The notes under the pieces are model-generated. The model did no database searches and had not been told where the DNA came from. It saw only the letters and a program-made list of their open reading frames with translations. The translations under genes were made by a program, and so were the position numbers. DNA of 64,000 bases. It comes from DASQZK01 sp963732905 (lineage in GTDB: Bacteria; Bacteroidota; Bacteroidia; Bacteroidales; GCA-2748055). Within the stretch, counting starts at the first letter, position 1. Each line of letters begins with the position of its first letter. The stretch is from positions 434,001 through 498,000 of the forward strand of contig CAVTBM010000012.1 of assembly GCA_963732905.1 (NCBI GenBank), in the 5' to 3' direction. Shown piece after piece: positions 17,486-28,500 of this stretch.

Positions 17486-20465
17486 AGCTATCCATATCAA
17501 AAGAAGAAGACTGGATGCCCCAACGGTAGATTTCAGTATGACTGAATTTGAGCGCTTGATGCAAAAGCGGATCCGGAAGGTGCTGATCATTAGCAGCAAT
17601 TATGACTTTTTCATGCTTGAAGAAGACGGCAGGATCGATGAACAGATCTTTAATGAATATGTCTCTCTCAGCCTCCGTTATCCGCCAAGTTTCATTAAAG
17701 CCGGCTCGGCAAAGGAAGCTTTTAGAATTCTTGAAAGCGAGACCATAGATCTTATCATCGAGATGCTGAATATAGGCGATGTTGACACGTTTGAACTGGC
17801 CAAACGCGTCAAAGGAACCTACCCGGAAATCCCCATCGTTGTTCTTACCCATTTCAACCGGGAAGTTTCACTCAAATTGCAGAACGAAGATCTGAGTGCC
17901 ATCGACTATGTTTTCTGCTGGCTGGGTAACGCTGATCTGCTGCTGGCCATCATCAAGCTGATAGAGGATAAAATGAACGCCCCAAATGATATAGAGGTTG
18001 TTGGGGTGCAAACCATAATTCTGGTGGAGGATTCCATACGTTATACCTCCGTTTACCTGCCACTTCTCTACAAAATTGTGCTGAAACAATCCCGCGACTT
18101 TATGAAGGAAGCCCTCAATGAACATCAAAAGATGCTTAGAATGAGAGGCAGGCCTAAAGTTCTCCTGGCAAAGACATATGAGGAGGCTCTGGATATGTAT
18201 CAAAGTTATAAACATAATCTGCTGGGCATTATCTCCGATATCAGCTTCAAGGTCAATAACAGGCGCGATAATAAAACCAAAGCGGGACTAAGACTCTGTA
18301 AACTGGTGAAAGATGAGGATCCCTTCATGCCCTTCCTCCTTCAATCCTCGGATATCGGAAATGAAAGGTATGCTATCCGCCTTCATGCCGGCTTTCTGTA
18401 CAAATATTCGAAAACACTGTCCATCGAACTTAGAAACTACATCATCCGTAATTTTGCCTTCGGTGAATTCGTGTTCCGTGATCCGGATACCGGTGTGGAA
18501 GTTGCCAGGGCCACAGATCTGCAGTCGCTTCAAAACCTGATTCTCCGGGTACCCGATAAGGTCCTTTCCTATCATGCCTCGCGAAACGACTTTTCTAAAT
18601 GGCTGAATGCCAGGGCTATATTCCCTGTTGCTCAGTTGTTTAAATACATAAAAAAAGAGGATTTTAAGAACCTCAATGAGGTGAGGTCCTATATTTATGA
18701 AGCGATTTCCAGCTTCCGCATCAGCAAGGGGCGGGGTATCATCGCCAAATTTGACAAAGCCAGTTTTGATGAATACCTGACCTTCTCCAGGATTGGTGAT
18801 GGATCCATCGGTGGCAAAGCGCGCGGACTGGCTTTCATCAACTCCGTGATCATGTCTTATAACCTCTTCAATAAGTACAAGGATGTGGTCATCACCATTC
18901 CACGTACCGTGGTTATAAGTACCGATATCTTCGATGAGTTCATGGAGTCAAACGATCTCTACCGGATTGGCCTGTCTGATCTGCCGGATGAAGAGATCCT
19001 TCAGAATTTTATCAGGGCCAAGCTTCCGGGCTGGCTTCACCAGGATCTTTATGCCTTTATCTCGGTTATTAAAAATCCCATTGCCATCAGGTCTTCGAGC
19101 AAACTGGAGGATTCGCATTACCAGCCTTTTGCAGGCATATATTCAACCTATATGATCCCGGTGGTCGAATCCGATCATGCCCTGACCATAAGAATGCTCA
19201 CCAATGCGATTAAAAGTGTGTATGCTTCCGTATACTTCAGATCCAGTAAGGCTTATATGTCAGCTACTTCCAATGTAATTGATGAAGAAAAAATGGGTAT
19301 TATCCTGCAGGAAGTATGCGGTTCGGCCTACGGAAACCGGTTTTATCCGACACTCTCGGGGGTAGCCCGTTCCATCAACTTCTATCCCATCAAACCTGAA
19401 AAAGCGGAGGACGGCATTGCCAGCATTGCCTTCGGCCTTGGGAAATTCATTGTTGACGGGGGCATGGCTCTCCGGTTCTCACCCAAATATCCGAAAAAGA
19501 TCCTTCAGCTTTCCTCACCTGAGATGATGTTGCGGGATACCCAGAAATATTTTTATTCGCTGGATTTGTCGAGCGAGAGCTTCGTCCCCTCCACCGATGA
19601 TGCCATAAATCTTTTCAAACTACGCATTAGTGAAGGTGAGAAAGACGGAACACTGAAGCATGTTATGTCGGTTTACGATTATGAGAACAATATCATCCGT
19701 GACGGGGCCTTTAATTCAGGCAAGAAACTGGTGACCTTTTCACCCATTCTTAACCATGGGACCTTTCCACTTGCCGAAATCCTTCAGAGCCTTCTGGATA
19801 TCGGACAGAAGGAAATGAACCTTCCCATTGAGATCGAGTTTGCGGTGAACCTGAACGTACCCGAGGGTGCCCCAAAGGTCTTCAGTTTCCTCCAGATCAG
19901 GCCCATTGTGATCAATGATCAGACACTACATTATATGCTCACGGATGTGGATGAGGATGAAACCATTATCTTTTCTCAGGCAGCTCTTGGCAACGGGATC
20001 TTTAGCCATATTAAGGACATTATCTATGTAAAACCCGGGTCCTTCGATCCGGCGAAAAATGCGGAAGCAGGGATTAAGGTGGAAGAACTGAACACTAAAA
20101 TGAAAGCAGAAAACCTCAACTATGTGCTTATCGGACCTGGGCGCTGGGGCTCGCAGGATCCGTGGCTGGGCATTCCCATAAAATGGACGCAGATATCCGA
20201 AGCCAGGGTCATTGTAGAGTCAGGTCTTGAAAATTACCGCATTGACCCCAGTCAGGGAACACACTTCTTTCAGAACCTGACATCCTTTGGGGTCGGTTAT
20301 TTTACGATTAATCCCTACATAAAGGAAGGGTCGTATGACCTGGACTTTCTTGATGCACAGCCTGCTGTCTATGAGGATGAATTCATCCGCCATGTCCGGT
20401 TTAAAAAACCTATGAAGATCATGATTGACGGGAGGACCAATACCGGGGTAATTTTCAAACCCTGA
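17478..20465 (+). CDS. Receiver / PEP-synthase-type ATP-grasp signalling-like protein, copy B
   Basis: 995 residues from ATG 17478, which overlaps the previous stop (ATGAGTGA). A longer in-frame reading from 17379 lies wholly inside copy A and is not homologous. The order matches copy A without the GAF segment: an acid-poor receiver-like fold (about 30-165); a receiver with Glu184-Asp185 (ILVEDS), Asp254 (IISDI), Ser290-Ser291-Asp292 and Lys309; the ATP-grasp domain (GSIGGKARGLAF, IAIRSSSKLEDS, MGIILQEVCG); and the C-terminal block YVLIGPGRWG (882) with GTHFFQN. It also lacks the phosphohistidine and PEP-binding domains. The two proteins are old paralogues kept together, suggesting a hetero-complex or sequential action. 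Location between korAB and gdhA hints at carbon/energy control, which is inference. Confidence 0.8.
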   Translation: MSEAIHIKRRRLDAPTVDFSMTEFERLMQKRIRKVLIISSNYDFFMLEEDGRIDEQIFNEYVSLSLRYPPSFIKAGSAKEAFRILESETIDLIIEMLNIGDVDTFELAKRVKGTYPEIPIVVLTHFNREVSLKLQNEDLSAIDYVFCWLGNADLLLAIIKLIEDKMNAPNDIEVVGVQTIILVEDSIRYTSVYLPLLYKIVLKQSRDFMKEALNEHQKMLRMRGRPKVLLAKTYEEALDMYQSYKHNLLGIISDISFKVNNRRDNKTKAGLRLCKLVKDEDPFMPFLLQSSDIGNERYAIRLHAGFLYKYSKTLSIELRNYIIRNFAFGEFVFRDPDTGVEVARATDLQSLQNLILRVPDKVLSYHASRNDFSKWLNARAIFPVAQLFKYIKKEDFKNLNEVRSYIYEAISSFRISKGRGIIAKFDKASFDEYLTFSRIGDGSIGGKARGLAFINSVIMSYNLFNKYKDVVITIPRTVVISTDIFDEFMESNDLYRIGLSDLPDEEILQNFIRAKLPGWLHQDLYAFISVIKNPIAIRSSSKLEDSHYQPFAGIYSTYMIPVVESDHALTIRMLTNAIKSVYASVYFRSSKAYMSATSNVIDEEKMGIILQEVCGSAYGNRFYPTLSGVARSINFYPIKPEKAEDGIASIAFGLGKFIVDGGMALRFSPKYPKKILQLSSPEMMLRDTQKYFYSLDLSSESFVPSTDDAINLFKLRISEGEKDGTLKHVMSVYDYENNIIRDGAFNSGKKLVTFSPILNHGTFPLAEILQSLLDIGQKEMNLPIEIEFAVNLNVPEGAPKVFSFLQIRPIVINDQTLHYMLTDVDEDETIIFSQAALGNGIFSHIKDIIYVKPGSFDPAKNAEAGIKVEELNTKMKAENLNYVLIGPGRWGSQDPWLGIPIKWTQISEARVIVESGLENYRIDPSQGTHFFQNLTSFGVGYFTINPYIKEGSYDLDFLDAQPAVYEDEFIRHVRFKKPMKIMIDGRTNTGVIFKP

Positions 20466-20904
20466 ATCGAAATGATGTAAAGGCCATTGTGACTGTTGCG
20501 GGAAAACATGCAACTTCCCAACCTCAGACATATGTCATTGTTTTTCATGAAGGTCTTTCAGGCAGCACTGCAACCGTGACAAACCATTGTGCACGGTTAC
20601 CTTCTGTGGAAATGGAACAGACATCGCGACTCATGGACAAAACGCTTCCGGGATAGACTCTTCTTTATTAATAATCAAGACTTTACGTATAGCCCGGAGA
20701 TTGAGATTTATGTCCGGAATGGATTTTTCAGGAAATTTGCATTTTAAAATAATGAGGAATGTCATCTTTTTAACATGCTTAAAATCATATTATTATTAAG
20801 CTGTAAAATTTGGAAATCATGGCTTTTACGGTCAAATTTACAAATCTTTCCTGGAGGTGTCAGGATAGTCATAACCCATTAGAAATCTTTAAAATATTGC
20901 TGCT
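20466..20904. other. Intergenic region before gdhA
   Basis: 439 bases without a convincing gene; the longest readings (about 70 codons) lack any recognisable start context or family feature. The last 150 bases are AT-rich and include TAAAATTTG at about 20811-20819, one base longer than the TAnnTTTG consensus. The gdhA promoter probably lies there. No terminator is obvious after the upstream gene. Confidence 0.4.
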
Positions 20905-22242
20905 ATGAACGTAGATATTTTTATGAACGACCTCATCAAAAAGTCAGCCGGAGAGGTTGAATATCATCAGGCAGTTCGGGAAGTGTTGGAATCGATCGAA
21001 GAAATTTATAATGAGAACCCCCAGTTTGAATCGGCAAAGATCATTGAGAGACTGGTCGAACCGGACCGAATTCTGATGTTTAAAGTGCCATGGGAGGATG
21101 ATGAAGGTACAATACATGTGAACAGGGGATACAGGATACAGTTCAATAATGCCATTGGACCCTACAAAGGAGGATTGCGGTTTCATCCGAGTGTGAATCT
21201 CAGCATTTTGAAATTTCTCGGCTTCGAGCAGATTTTCAAAAACAGTCTTACCTCTCTGCCTATGGGTGGGGCCAAAGGTGGTTCCGATTTTGACCCCAAG
21301 GGTAAATCGAATCGTGAGATCATGAGGTTTTGCCAGTCGTTCATGCTTGAACTATGGCATCTGATAGGCCCGGATACGGATGTTCCTGCAGGGGATATCG
21401 GAGTGGGAGGTCGTGAAATCGGGTATCTCTATGGGATGTATCGCAAGCTTGCACGTGAGAATACCGGCGTTCTTACCGGTAAAGGACTCAACTGGGGCGG
21501 TTCTTTGGTCCGCCCGGAAGCAACAGGTTTCGGCGTGGTTTATTTTGCTCAGGAAATGCTCAAAACAAGCGGGGAGAGCTTTAAAGGCAAAAAAGTAGCC
21601 ATCTCGGGCTTTGGCAACGTTGCCTGGGGTGCAGCTAAAAAAGTTACCGAGCTCGGCGGCAAGGTCATTACCCTTTCAGGCCCCGATGGTTATATACACG
21701 ACCGTGATGGTGTTTCGGGCGAGAAGATAGACTACATGCTTGAACTGAGAGCCACTAATGAAGACATTGTTAAACCCTATGCATACGAATATGAAGGTGT
21801 GGAATTTGTTCAGGGAAAACACCCATGGGAAGTGCAGTGTGACATTGCTCTTCCATGTGCTACGCAGAATGAGCTGAATAAAGAGGATGCCGAAATGCTT
21901 GTGAAGAACGGCTGCCTTTGCGTTACCGAAGGGGCAAACATGCCATGTACGCCCGAAGCCATTGAGCTTCTGCAGGATAAAGAGATCCTTTTTGCGCCGG
22001 GGAAAGCATCCAATGCCGGCGGAGTTGCCACCTCGGGGCTCGAGATGGCTCAGAATTCCATGAAGATCAACTGGCATCGCGATGAGGTCGATTCAAGGCT
22101 ACATCATATCATGACAAATATTCACCTGAATTGTGTGAAATATGGTAAGCGTGAAAATGGCTATATCGATTATGTCAGAGGGGCTAACATAGCCGGTTTT
22201 CTGAAAGTCGCCAATTCGATGCTGGATCAGGGACTGTATTGA
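20905..22242 (+). CDS. gdhA: NADP-type glutamate dehydrogenase
   Basis: 445 residues, matching the hexameric small glutamate dehydrogenases. It catalyses reductive amination of 2-oxoglutarate to glutamate. Substrate-binding residues are in KGGLRFHPSVN and the catalytic lysine in PMGGAKGGSDFDP (Lys124); the dinucleotide fold has ISGFGNVAWGAAKK, and ALPCATQNELN follows. The cofactor is inferred from resemblance to NADP-type enzymes. It shares 2-oxoglutarate with KorAB, two loci upstream. It is monocistronic; the next gene converges. Confidence 0.95.
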   Translation: MNVDIFMNDLIKKSAGEVEYHQAVREVLESIEEIYNENPQFESAKIIERLVEPDRILMFKVPWEDDEGTIHVNRGYRIQFNNAIGPYKGGLRFHPSVNLSILKFLGFEQIFKNSLTSLPMGGAKGGSDFDPKGKSNREIMRFCQSFMLELWHLIGPDTDVPAGDIGVGGREIGYLYGMYRKLARENTGVLTGKGLNWGGSLVRPEATGFGVVYFAQEMLKTSGESFKGKKVAISGFGNVAWGAAKKVTELGGKVITLSGPDGYIHDRDGVSGEKIDYMLELRATNEDIVKPYAYEYEGVEFVQGKHPWEVQCDIALPCATQNELNKEDAEMLVKNGCLCVTEGANMPCTPEAIELLQDKEILFAPGKASNAGGVATSGLEMAQNSMKINWHRDEVDSRLHHIMTNIHLNCVKYGKRENGYIDYVRGANIAGFLKVANSMLDQGLY

Positions 22243-22381
22243 GACAAGAGGGAGGCGAAGGCGAAAAGAATAAACATGCGAAAATAAGAACATCGTTTAA
22301 GGGGATCATAATTATTCAACCTGTCAGATCTGTAAATTGCCATTCTTCTTCCTGTTTCTCCTTTTTCCTCCTGTGCCGGTA

Positions 22382-24805
22382 TCAGGGTTTATAATCAATC
22401 GGAACGATCACTTTGATGCTGATGTTTTGTCCCATGTTAAATACTCCTTCCCTTCCCGTTTTGTAGTTATACCCTACATATTTCAACCGGCTGAGATGAC
22501 TTTGATAAGCCACGTCGGTGAGATTGTCTACCGTGAAGAAAAGAGAACAAATGGTTCTGTGGTTATGCTCGAATTCCGTTCCTGCTCCAAGTCTTAAAAG
22601 CGTATAAGCCGGTGTTGCAGTCTCGGTATTAAAGGCTGAATAGTACCTGTCCTGCCGGAAATAATGACTTAAGCCAACAGAAAAATAGGCATTCTTCAGG
22701 AAATTCCGGATATTTTTTGCTTCAAACTTCAGTTCAGACTGATAGCGGGGAGGCGGAATCAGCGGCAGGTATTTTACTGAATCAGGTAATCCCGGTTGGA
22801 CGGCTTGCACCAGTGAGAATGAATTTTCAAAATGAATCCAGTCGAGCGGGTGAGGGTGAACATCTATTCTGATTTCACCACCTGAAAGCAGGGCATGACC
22901 CGATACAAATTTGTAGGTTCTCACACCTTCGGAAATGGAATCTCCGCCAGCCATAGCATCCAGTCTTCGCGCAAAGATATAGTTCTGAATATTGTTAGCA
23001 AAAAGGTCCATCTCTGCTGAAATATGTTCACTTTCCAAACCGAGGGCATAATCGGTTTGCAGACTGCTTTCTGACTTCAGATTCGGATCACCAATTTCAT
23101 AACGCTGGGTTCCTTCATGTACACCGTTTGCACCAAGTTCAGCAATATTCGGAGCCCTGAATCCTTTTGAAAAATTCAGTTTTGAATAAAATGCCTTGCT
23201 GATTTGCCATGTGGCGCCAATACTACCGGAAAGGCCGGAAAAATCTGAAGTAAAAGGATTGAATTTGGTAACCGCTCCGGCGGCTTCCCGGTTTGTCTTT
23301 TGACCGTTGGCATCAAGGTATAATCCCTTTCCATTCTCAGACCGGTTATCAAAACGCAATCCGCCGCTTATATCAATACGGCCGAGGTTCTTTTTAATGA
23401 TGGAAAATATTCCAAAGTCGAAGAGGCTGTATGAAGGAACCAGGAATTCTGATCCCTTGTTGTATGAGGTCTGCCCCATCCCGTTAATCCCGAAAGAAAC
23501 AGTAAAATTGCTATATTCAGGGAGATTGTAGCGGAAGTCATAATTCAGTGTATTCAGAAGGAAATATAGTCCATAGTCGTCGGGATTCAGGATATCTCCG
23601 TATTCTTTCCTCCGGTTCTGCTGAAAACCGAGTGTCGTTTTCAGGCTACCGTTACCGGTCATGATATCATTCATCCATATTGCTTTGTAATGATTGACAT
23701 TCTGATAAGGAACGCCGGGCATATATGATTTAAAATCACTGTTAGTGGCCTGTACGTCAGACAGTAAATTATTATTCGCAACAACCGGCTTGACAAACTC
23801 TCCGGTCAGACTGTCTCTCTCACCTTCAATAATTCCCGGCATTAAATGATAAGCTGTGACGATCAGATGAGAATATCCCCATGTCCTGTTGATACCGATC
23901 ATGCCATAGCCGGCCTGTTCCCTGAAACCCGAATTATAAACGTATCCGTCATATCTGTTTTTATAGGCATGAGCCATTTTATTGCTGTAACGGAAGTTCC
24001 AGGTAAAGTCTTTCAGGTTGCCTGCCAGGTCGGCAGAGTATGCCATCAGACCGTTGTTGGACTGGTAGTTACTGATAACCTGTCCTTTTATATTACCCTC
24101 AGTCGGACTTGGAGCCGATATCAGGTTAACGACTCCGGCCAGAGCATCGGACCCATAAGCCAGGCTTGCAGGGCCTTTCAGTATTTCAACCCTGCTGACG
24201 GTTGACTCATCGATTTCAATGCCATGCTCATCTCCCCATTGCTGGCCTTCCTGCCTGATACCGTCGGCAACCACGACCACCCGGTTATAACCGAGCCCAC
24301 GGATAACCGGTTTTGAAATCCCGGGGCCCGTGGTAACCTGCGAAATGCCAGGCTGCCGGGCAATGGCATCGATAATATTTGTTGAGGATTCCTGCAGCAG
24401 AACAGAGGAGGGCACAATGGTGATGGGGGTAGGGGTTCTTTTTTGTTCGGCAGCTTTTGAAAGTCCGGTGACTACCACCTCATTCATCTCTGTGGCCGTG
24501 TATTCCAAGATAAAATTCCTGGTGGTGGTTTGAGAGAGATCCAAAGTTTCCACAATGGTCCGGTATCCAAGACAACTGACCTGTACCAGGATTTTGCTGG
24601 CTGGCAGATGATCGATAGTATAATTTCCGTTGATATCTGAAGTAGTGCCAATTTTTAGGTCGGGAAAATAAACCGTTGCAAAGGGAATCGCATTACTATT
24701 TGATTTATCGGTTATTTTTCCTTTCAAAGATGCCATGGCTGATGCTTCCAATCCCCCCGTGAAAGCGGATATCAGAATAATAAATAGTAGTATTCTCAGA
24801 TTCAT
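22382..24805 (-). CDS. TonB-dependent outer-membrane receptor with carboxypeptidase-regulatory-like N-domain
   Basis: 807 residues. A signal peptide (about 1-25) is followed by a CarboxypepD_reg-like beta-sandwich (LKGKITDKSNSNAIPFATVY ... IDHLPASKILVQVSCLGYRT), a TonB box-like EMNEVVVTG, the plug (about 115-235, with VIRGLGYNRVVVVADGIRQ and ILKGPASLAYGSDALAGVVN) and a 22-strand barrel. The plug motif EGQQWGDEHGIEID and a His-rich segment (DVHPHPLDW) occur in a receiver group often linked to metal uptake, including ZnuD-type zinc receptors; zinc or another metal is only a suggestion here. No SusD partner is present, so glycan import is unlikely. The small His/Cys gene upstream on the same strand probably shares its transcript. 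Confidence 0.88.
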   Translation of the reverse strand: MNLRILLFIILISAFTGGLEASAMASLKGKITDKSNSNAIPFATVYFPDLKIGTTSDINGNYTIDHLPASKILVQVSCLGYRTIVETLDLSQTTTRNFILEYTATEMNEVVVTGLSKAAEQKRTPTPITIVPSSVLLQESSTNIIDAIARQPGISQVTTGPGISKPVIRGLGYNRVVVVADGIRQEGQQWGDEHGIEIDESTVSRVEILKGPASLAYGSDALAGVVNLISAPSPTEGNIKGQVISNYQSNNGLMAYSADLAGNLKDFTWNFRYSNKMAHAYKNRYDGYVYNSGFREQAGYGMIGINRTWGYSHLIVTAYHLMPGIIEGERDSLTGEFVKPVVANNNLLSDVQATNSDFKSYMPGVPYQNVNHYKAIWMNDIMTGNGSLKTTLGFQQNRRKEYGDILNPDDYGLYFLLNTLNYDFRYNLPEYSNFTVSFGINGMGQTSYNKGSEFLVPSYSLFDFGIFSIIKKNLGRIDISGGLRFDNRSENGKGLYLDANGQKTNREAAGAVTKFNPFTSDFSGLSGSIGATWQISKAFYSKLNFSKGFRAPNIAELGANGVHEGTQRYEIGDPNLKSESSLQTDYALGLESEHISAEMDLFANNIQNYIFARRLDAMAGGDSISEGVRTYKFVSGHALLSGGEIRIDVHPHPLDWIHFENSFSLVQAVQPGLPDSVKYLPLIPPPRYQSELKFEAKNIRNFLKNAYFSVGLSHYFRQDRYYSAFNTETATPAYTLLRLGAGTEFEHNHRTICSLFFTVDNLTDVAYQSHLSRLKYVGYNYKTGREGVFNMGQNISIKVIVPIDYKP

Positions 24806-24877
24806 AACTGAAATGTTTTGATGAAGTTTTGCAACTGAGCGACGGCTAGACAGGAATGATCATGTTTAAAGCCCGGG

Positions 24878-25201
24878 TCATATCATTTCGGGAGGAGCCC
24901 TGTTTGAACAGGAATGCCGGGTATTGTTTTGATATTGGTATACAGGAAGGCGGAATGTTGCAGCCGGTTGTTTGCAGGGCTGGCTGAAGTCGGGTAATGC
25001 ATCTATAAAGAAAGGAACGAACTCAAATTTGCAAATCAGGCATGGGGTTTTCTGAGTTTTAAATACAGGCACCAATGATTCATGTAATTCTTTATTTACC
25101 GGAAGCGCATGATGATGAGTGATTTTTACAGTTACACTGTAAGTAAAAACCAGCAGGTGGAAAAATGTCAGCAGAATAATATTGAATGGCCGGGTTTTCA
25201 A
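24878..25201 (-). CDS. Small membrane-anchored His/Cys-rich protein upstream of the TonB receptor
   Basis: 107 residues, family not recognised. An N-terminal hydrophobic segment (IILLTFFHLLVFTYSVTV) is a signal or anchor and is followed at once by KITHHHALP (His29-31). The periplasmic part has PCLICKFEFVPF (Cys54, Cys57), two more cysteines (CKQP and HSCSN) and a Pro-rich tail. Closely spaced His and CxxC pairs suggest metal or haem binding or a redox role. It starts 72 bases before the TonB receptor on the same strand. It is short but has coherent features and good spacing, so I take it as real. Confidence 0.6.
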   Translation of the reverse strand: MKTRPFNIILLTFFHLLVFTYSVTVKITHHHALPVNKELHESLVPVFKTQKTPCLICKFEFVPFFIDALPDFSQPCKQPAATFRLPVYQYQNNTRHSCSNRAPPEMI

Positions 25202-25552
25202 TTCAACGTATCCTCCGGGTTAACAAGCATGACGCTTTATACTTTCCCATGGTGAATGCAAATTTAATGTAATTAAAAGTCCATTGCAGGTAAATTGTTC
25301 AATTCGAGGGCAACATTTTTCAATTGTATTTTCGCAAATAGCTTTACAGACAGTCCTAAGCATCGAACAGGCATAAGACGATATTGCCTCAAAAAATTGA
25401 CATTGATAAGGATAATAAATATATTAGGTCAGGATATTAAACAAGATACTAAGCTGGAGCATGAGAATTTTTTGATTATAGGGTGGATAGTTTTTTCGTA
25501 TTTGACAGATTGATGATTTTTCTATGTTTTATGCAACTAAAATTTCTCCGGT
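25202..25552. promoter_or_regulatory. Divergent gap between the His/Cys protein and the dehydratase activator
   Basis: 351 bases, AT-rich, with no supported gene. On the minus strand TAAATTTG (25259-25266) matches the TAnnTTTG -7 element, 57 bases before the ATG of the small His/Cys gene. No TTG lies at the normal spacing. On the plus strand I see no good match before the activator gene. A metal-repressor box could be here, but I cannot identify one. Confidence 0.35.
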
Positions 25553-28500
25553 ATGAAGATCAATGTCAGCCTCGATATTGGCTCAATTTCAGTTAACACG
25601 ATCCTCATGGATGAAGGTGGCACGATCCTGGAGAACCAATACACATGGTGCAAAGGCCGGCCTTTTCATGTTTTACATGATATTCTTGCATCCGTCATTA
25701 AGGAATACGGTATCGAAAATATCGGGGTGGTGGCTTATACAGGCAGCGGAGGTCTTCAGGCTTCAAAGCTGACCGGCGGCGCTTTTGTCAACGAAATCAT
25801 CGCCCAGTCGGGATCTGTTGCCGAATATTACCCTGATGTAAGGACCATCATTGAGATGGGTGGGGAGGATTCGAAGCTTATCTTCATGGAGAAAGCGAAA
25901 ATGAACGGGCATTCAAGGCTTTCCGATTTTTCCCTGAATAGTTTATGCGCTGCAGGTACCGGTTCTTTTCTTGATCAGCAGGCTACGCGGATCGGTGTAT
26001 CCATTGAAGATGAATTCGGAGAGCTGGCGCTCAGGTCAGAAAAGCCACCGAGGATTGCCGGCCGTTGCAGCGTCTTTGCAAAAAGCGATATGATCCATCT
26101 TCAGCAGATTGCCACTCCGCTGCATGATATTGTCGCTGGTCTTTGCTTTGCGGTGGCAAGGAATTTCAAAAGTACTCTGGGCCGGGGTAAAACCTTTTCA
26201 GCCCCCTTTATTTTTCAGGGAGGAGTGGCTGCCAACAAGGGGATGGTAAGAGCCTTTACGGAAGTCTTCGGGCTTGCGGATGGCGAACTGATCATCCCGC
26301 AATGGCACGCTTCCATGGGGGCTATCGGAGCACTGCTCCATACCCTCAAAGAGCATAAAAACATGGAAAGTTTCCATGGAACCAAAGAGCTGGAAGCCTA
26401 TTTGCAGAATCCCAGAACCGAAGGGCTTTACCACGAAAAACTGACCAGGTCCAAAGCCCTGTATTCTAAAGAAACCGTTAGATTGCCCGGGTCGGGTCAA
26501 AAGACAGATGTCTCACTTGGGATCGATGTAGGCTCACTGAGCACCAACGTGGTTCTGATCGACAAGGACAATAATGTTGTGGCCCGGCGTTATCTTCCCA
26601 CAGCCAGCCGGCCGATAGAAGCCATTCAGCGAGGCCTTCGTGAGATTTATGAAGAAGTGGGGGAAAGAATAAACGTATGTTCCGCCGGTACCACCGGATC
26701 GGGTCGTTACCTTACCGGCGATTTCATAGGCGCCGACACGATACGAAATGAGATCACGGCACAGGCCACGGCTGCTATTGCTTACGATCCGACAGTCGAC
26801 ACCATCTTTGAGATCGGAGGCCAGGATTCGAAATACATCAGCATAAAACATGGTGTCATCGTCGACTTTGAAATGAATAAGGTTTGTGCTGCCGGCACCG
26901 GCTCCTTTCTCGAGGAACAGGCGGAGAAGCTTGGTATCAGCATTACCGGGGAATTTGGTGATATGGCTCTTTCATCCGGACATCCGGTACAGCTGGGCGA
27001 CAGATGCACTGTATTTATGGAATCGGACCTGAATGCCCAACAGCAGAAGGGCATGGAGAAATCAGACCTGGTCGGAGGCCTCGCTTATTCAATCGTTCAG
27101 AATTACCTGCAGAAAGTGGTCGGAGATAAAAAAATCGGTGACCGTATCTTCTTCCAGGGCGGTGTTACGAATAACCTGTCGGTGGTAGCTGCCTTCGAGA
27201 AAGTTACGGGCAAACCTATGATCATCCCGCCGCATTTTGATGTCACAGGCGCTATTGGTGCAGCTATCCTGGCCAGGAATGCCCTGGCCAAAAATGAGAA
27301 AACCCGTTTCAGGGGATTTCACCTGAGCACTGCTTCATATAAAGTCGATAATTTTACCTGCCGCGAGTGTACAAATGATTGTGAAATCCAGAGGGTGAGG
27401 ATTGAAGGGGAGAAAAAAGCCCTGTATTACGGGGGCAGGTGCGAGAAATATGAAAAGGAGGAAAGGAAAGGGCAGGGCAAAGATATTCCCAATTATTTTG
27501 AAGAAAGACTTTCCTTCCTGCTGGGAGACTATTCCGAAGAGCCTGCCGGTGACAAAGTGACTATTGGCATTCCACGTTCACTTATGCTTTTCTACCAGGA
27601 ATTTCCTTTCTGGAATACCTTTTTCAGGGAACTTGGATTCAGGGTCCTGCTCTCCGGTCCTTCCGATCAGAAACTGGTAAAAAATTCCATTGAGGTTATG
27701 GTATCTGAAACCTGCCTGCCCGTGGAACTGGCACATGGACATATTCTGGAATTGCTCAGGAAAGATGCCGACTACATCTTTATGCCTTTCATAGTGAATA
27801 CAAAAGGCAAAGACGATAATCCCACAAACAATCCCAACTGTCCATGGATCCAGACTTATCCTTTTATGGTGAAGGCAGCATTCAAAGATGAACAGGACCG
27901 GAAGAAATTCCTGATGCCAGCCCTCCATTTCAGGTATGGGAGCCATGTGATCCACGAGGAATTAAGCCGGTTTGTTTCGGAGACCTTTGGGATTTCGAGA
28001 TCAGCCACGGTTAAAGCGATCAGGAAGGCCCGGGTCGTTCAGGCTGCATTTGAAGAACGTGTCAAACAGAGGGGGAGGGAAGTCATGTCCGGCTTACCCG
28101 CCGGCAAGCGGGCCCTGGTGCTTTTAGGCCGTCCTTACAATACAACCGACCCGTTGCTGAACTTACGCCTGGTGGAGAAACTCATCAGTAAAAATACCAT
28201 ACCCATTCCACTCGACTATCTCCCGCTGGACGGGGAAGATGTTTTTCAGGATTACCATTCCATGTACTGGCCTAACGGACAGAGAATACTGGCAGGGGCA
28301 AAGATCGTTGCCGGGAATGAAAATCTGCATGCATTGTATATCGGCAATTTCCGTTGCGGCCCCGATTCCTTTATTACCCATTTCGTAAGGGAAGAAATGA
28401 ACGACAAACCATGGCTTCACCTCGAGGTGGATGAACACAGTGCAGATGCCGGGCTAATAACCAGGATCGAAGCTTTTCTCGACAGCCTTGACGGGTATAA

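Noticed and set aside
20587..20799. 70-codon frame between the ATP-grasp pair and gdhA
   Set aside because: Composition and lack of motifs fit non-coding DNA.
25295..25513. 72-codon frame before the dehydratase activator
   Set aside because: No start context, no family feature; it lies in an AT-rich promoter-type gap.
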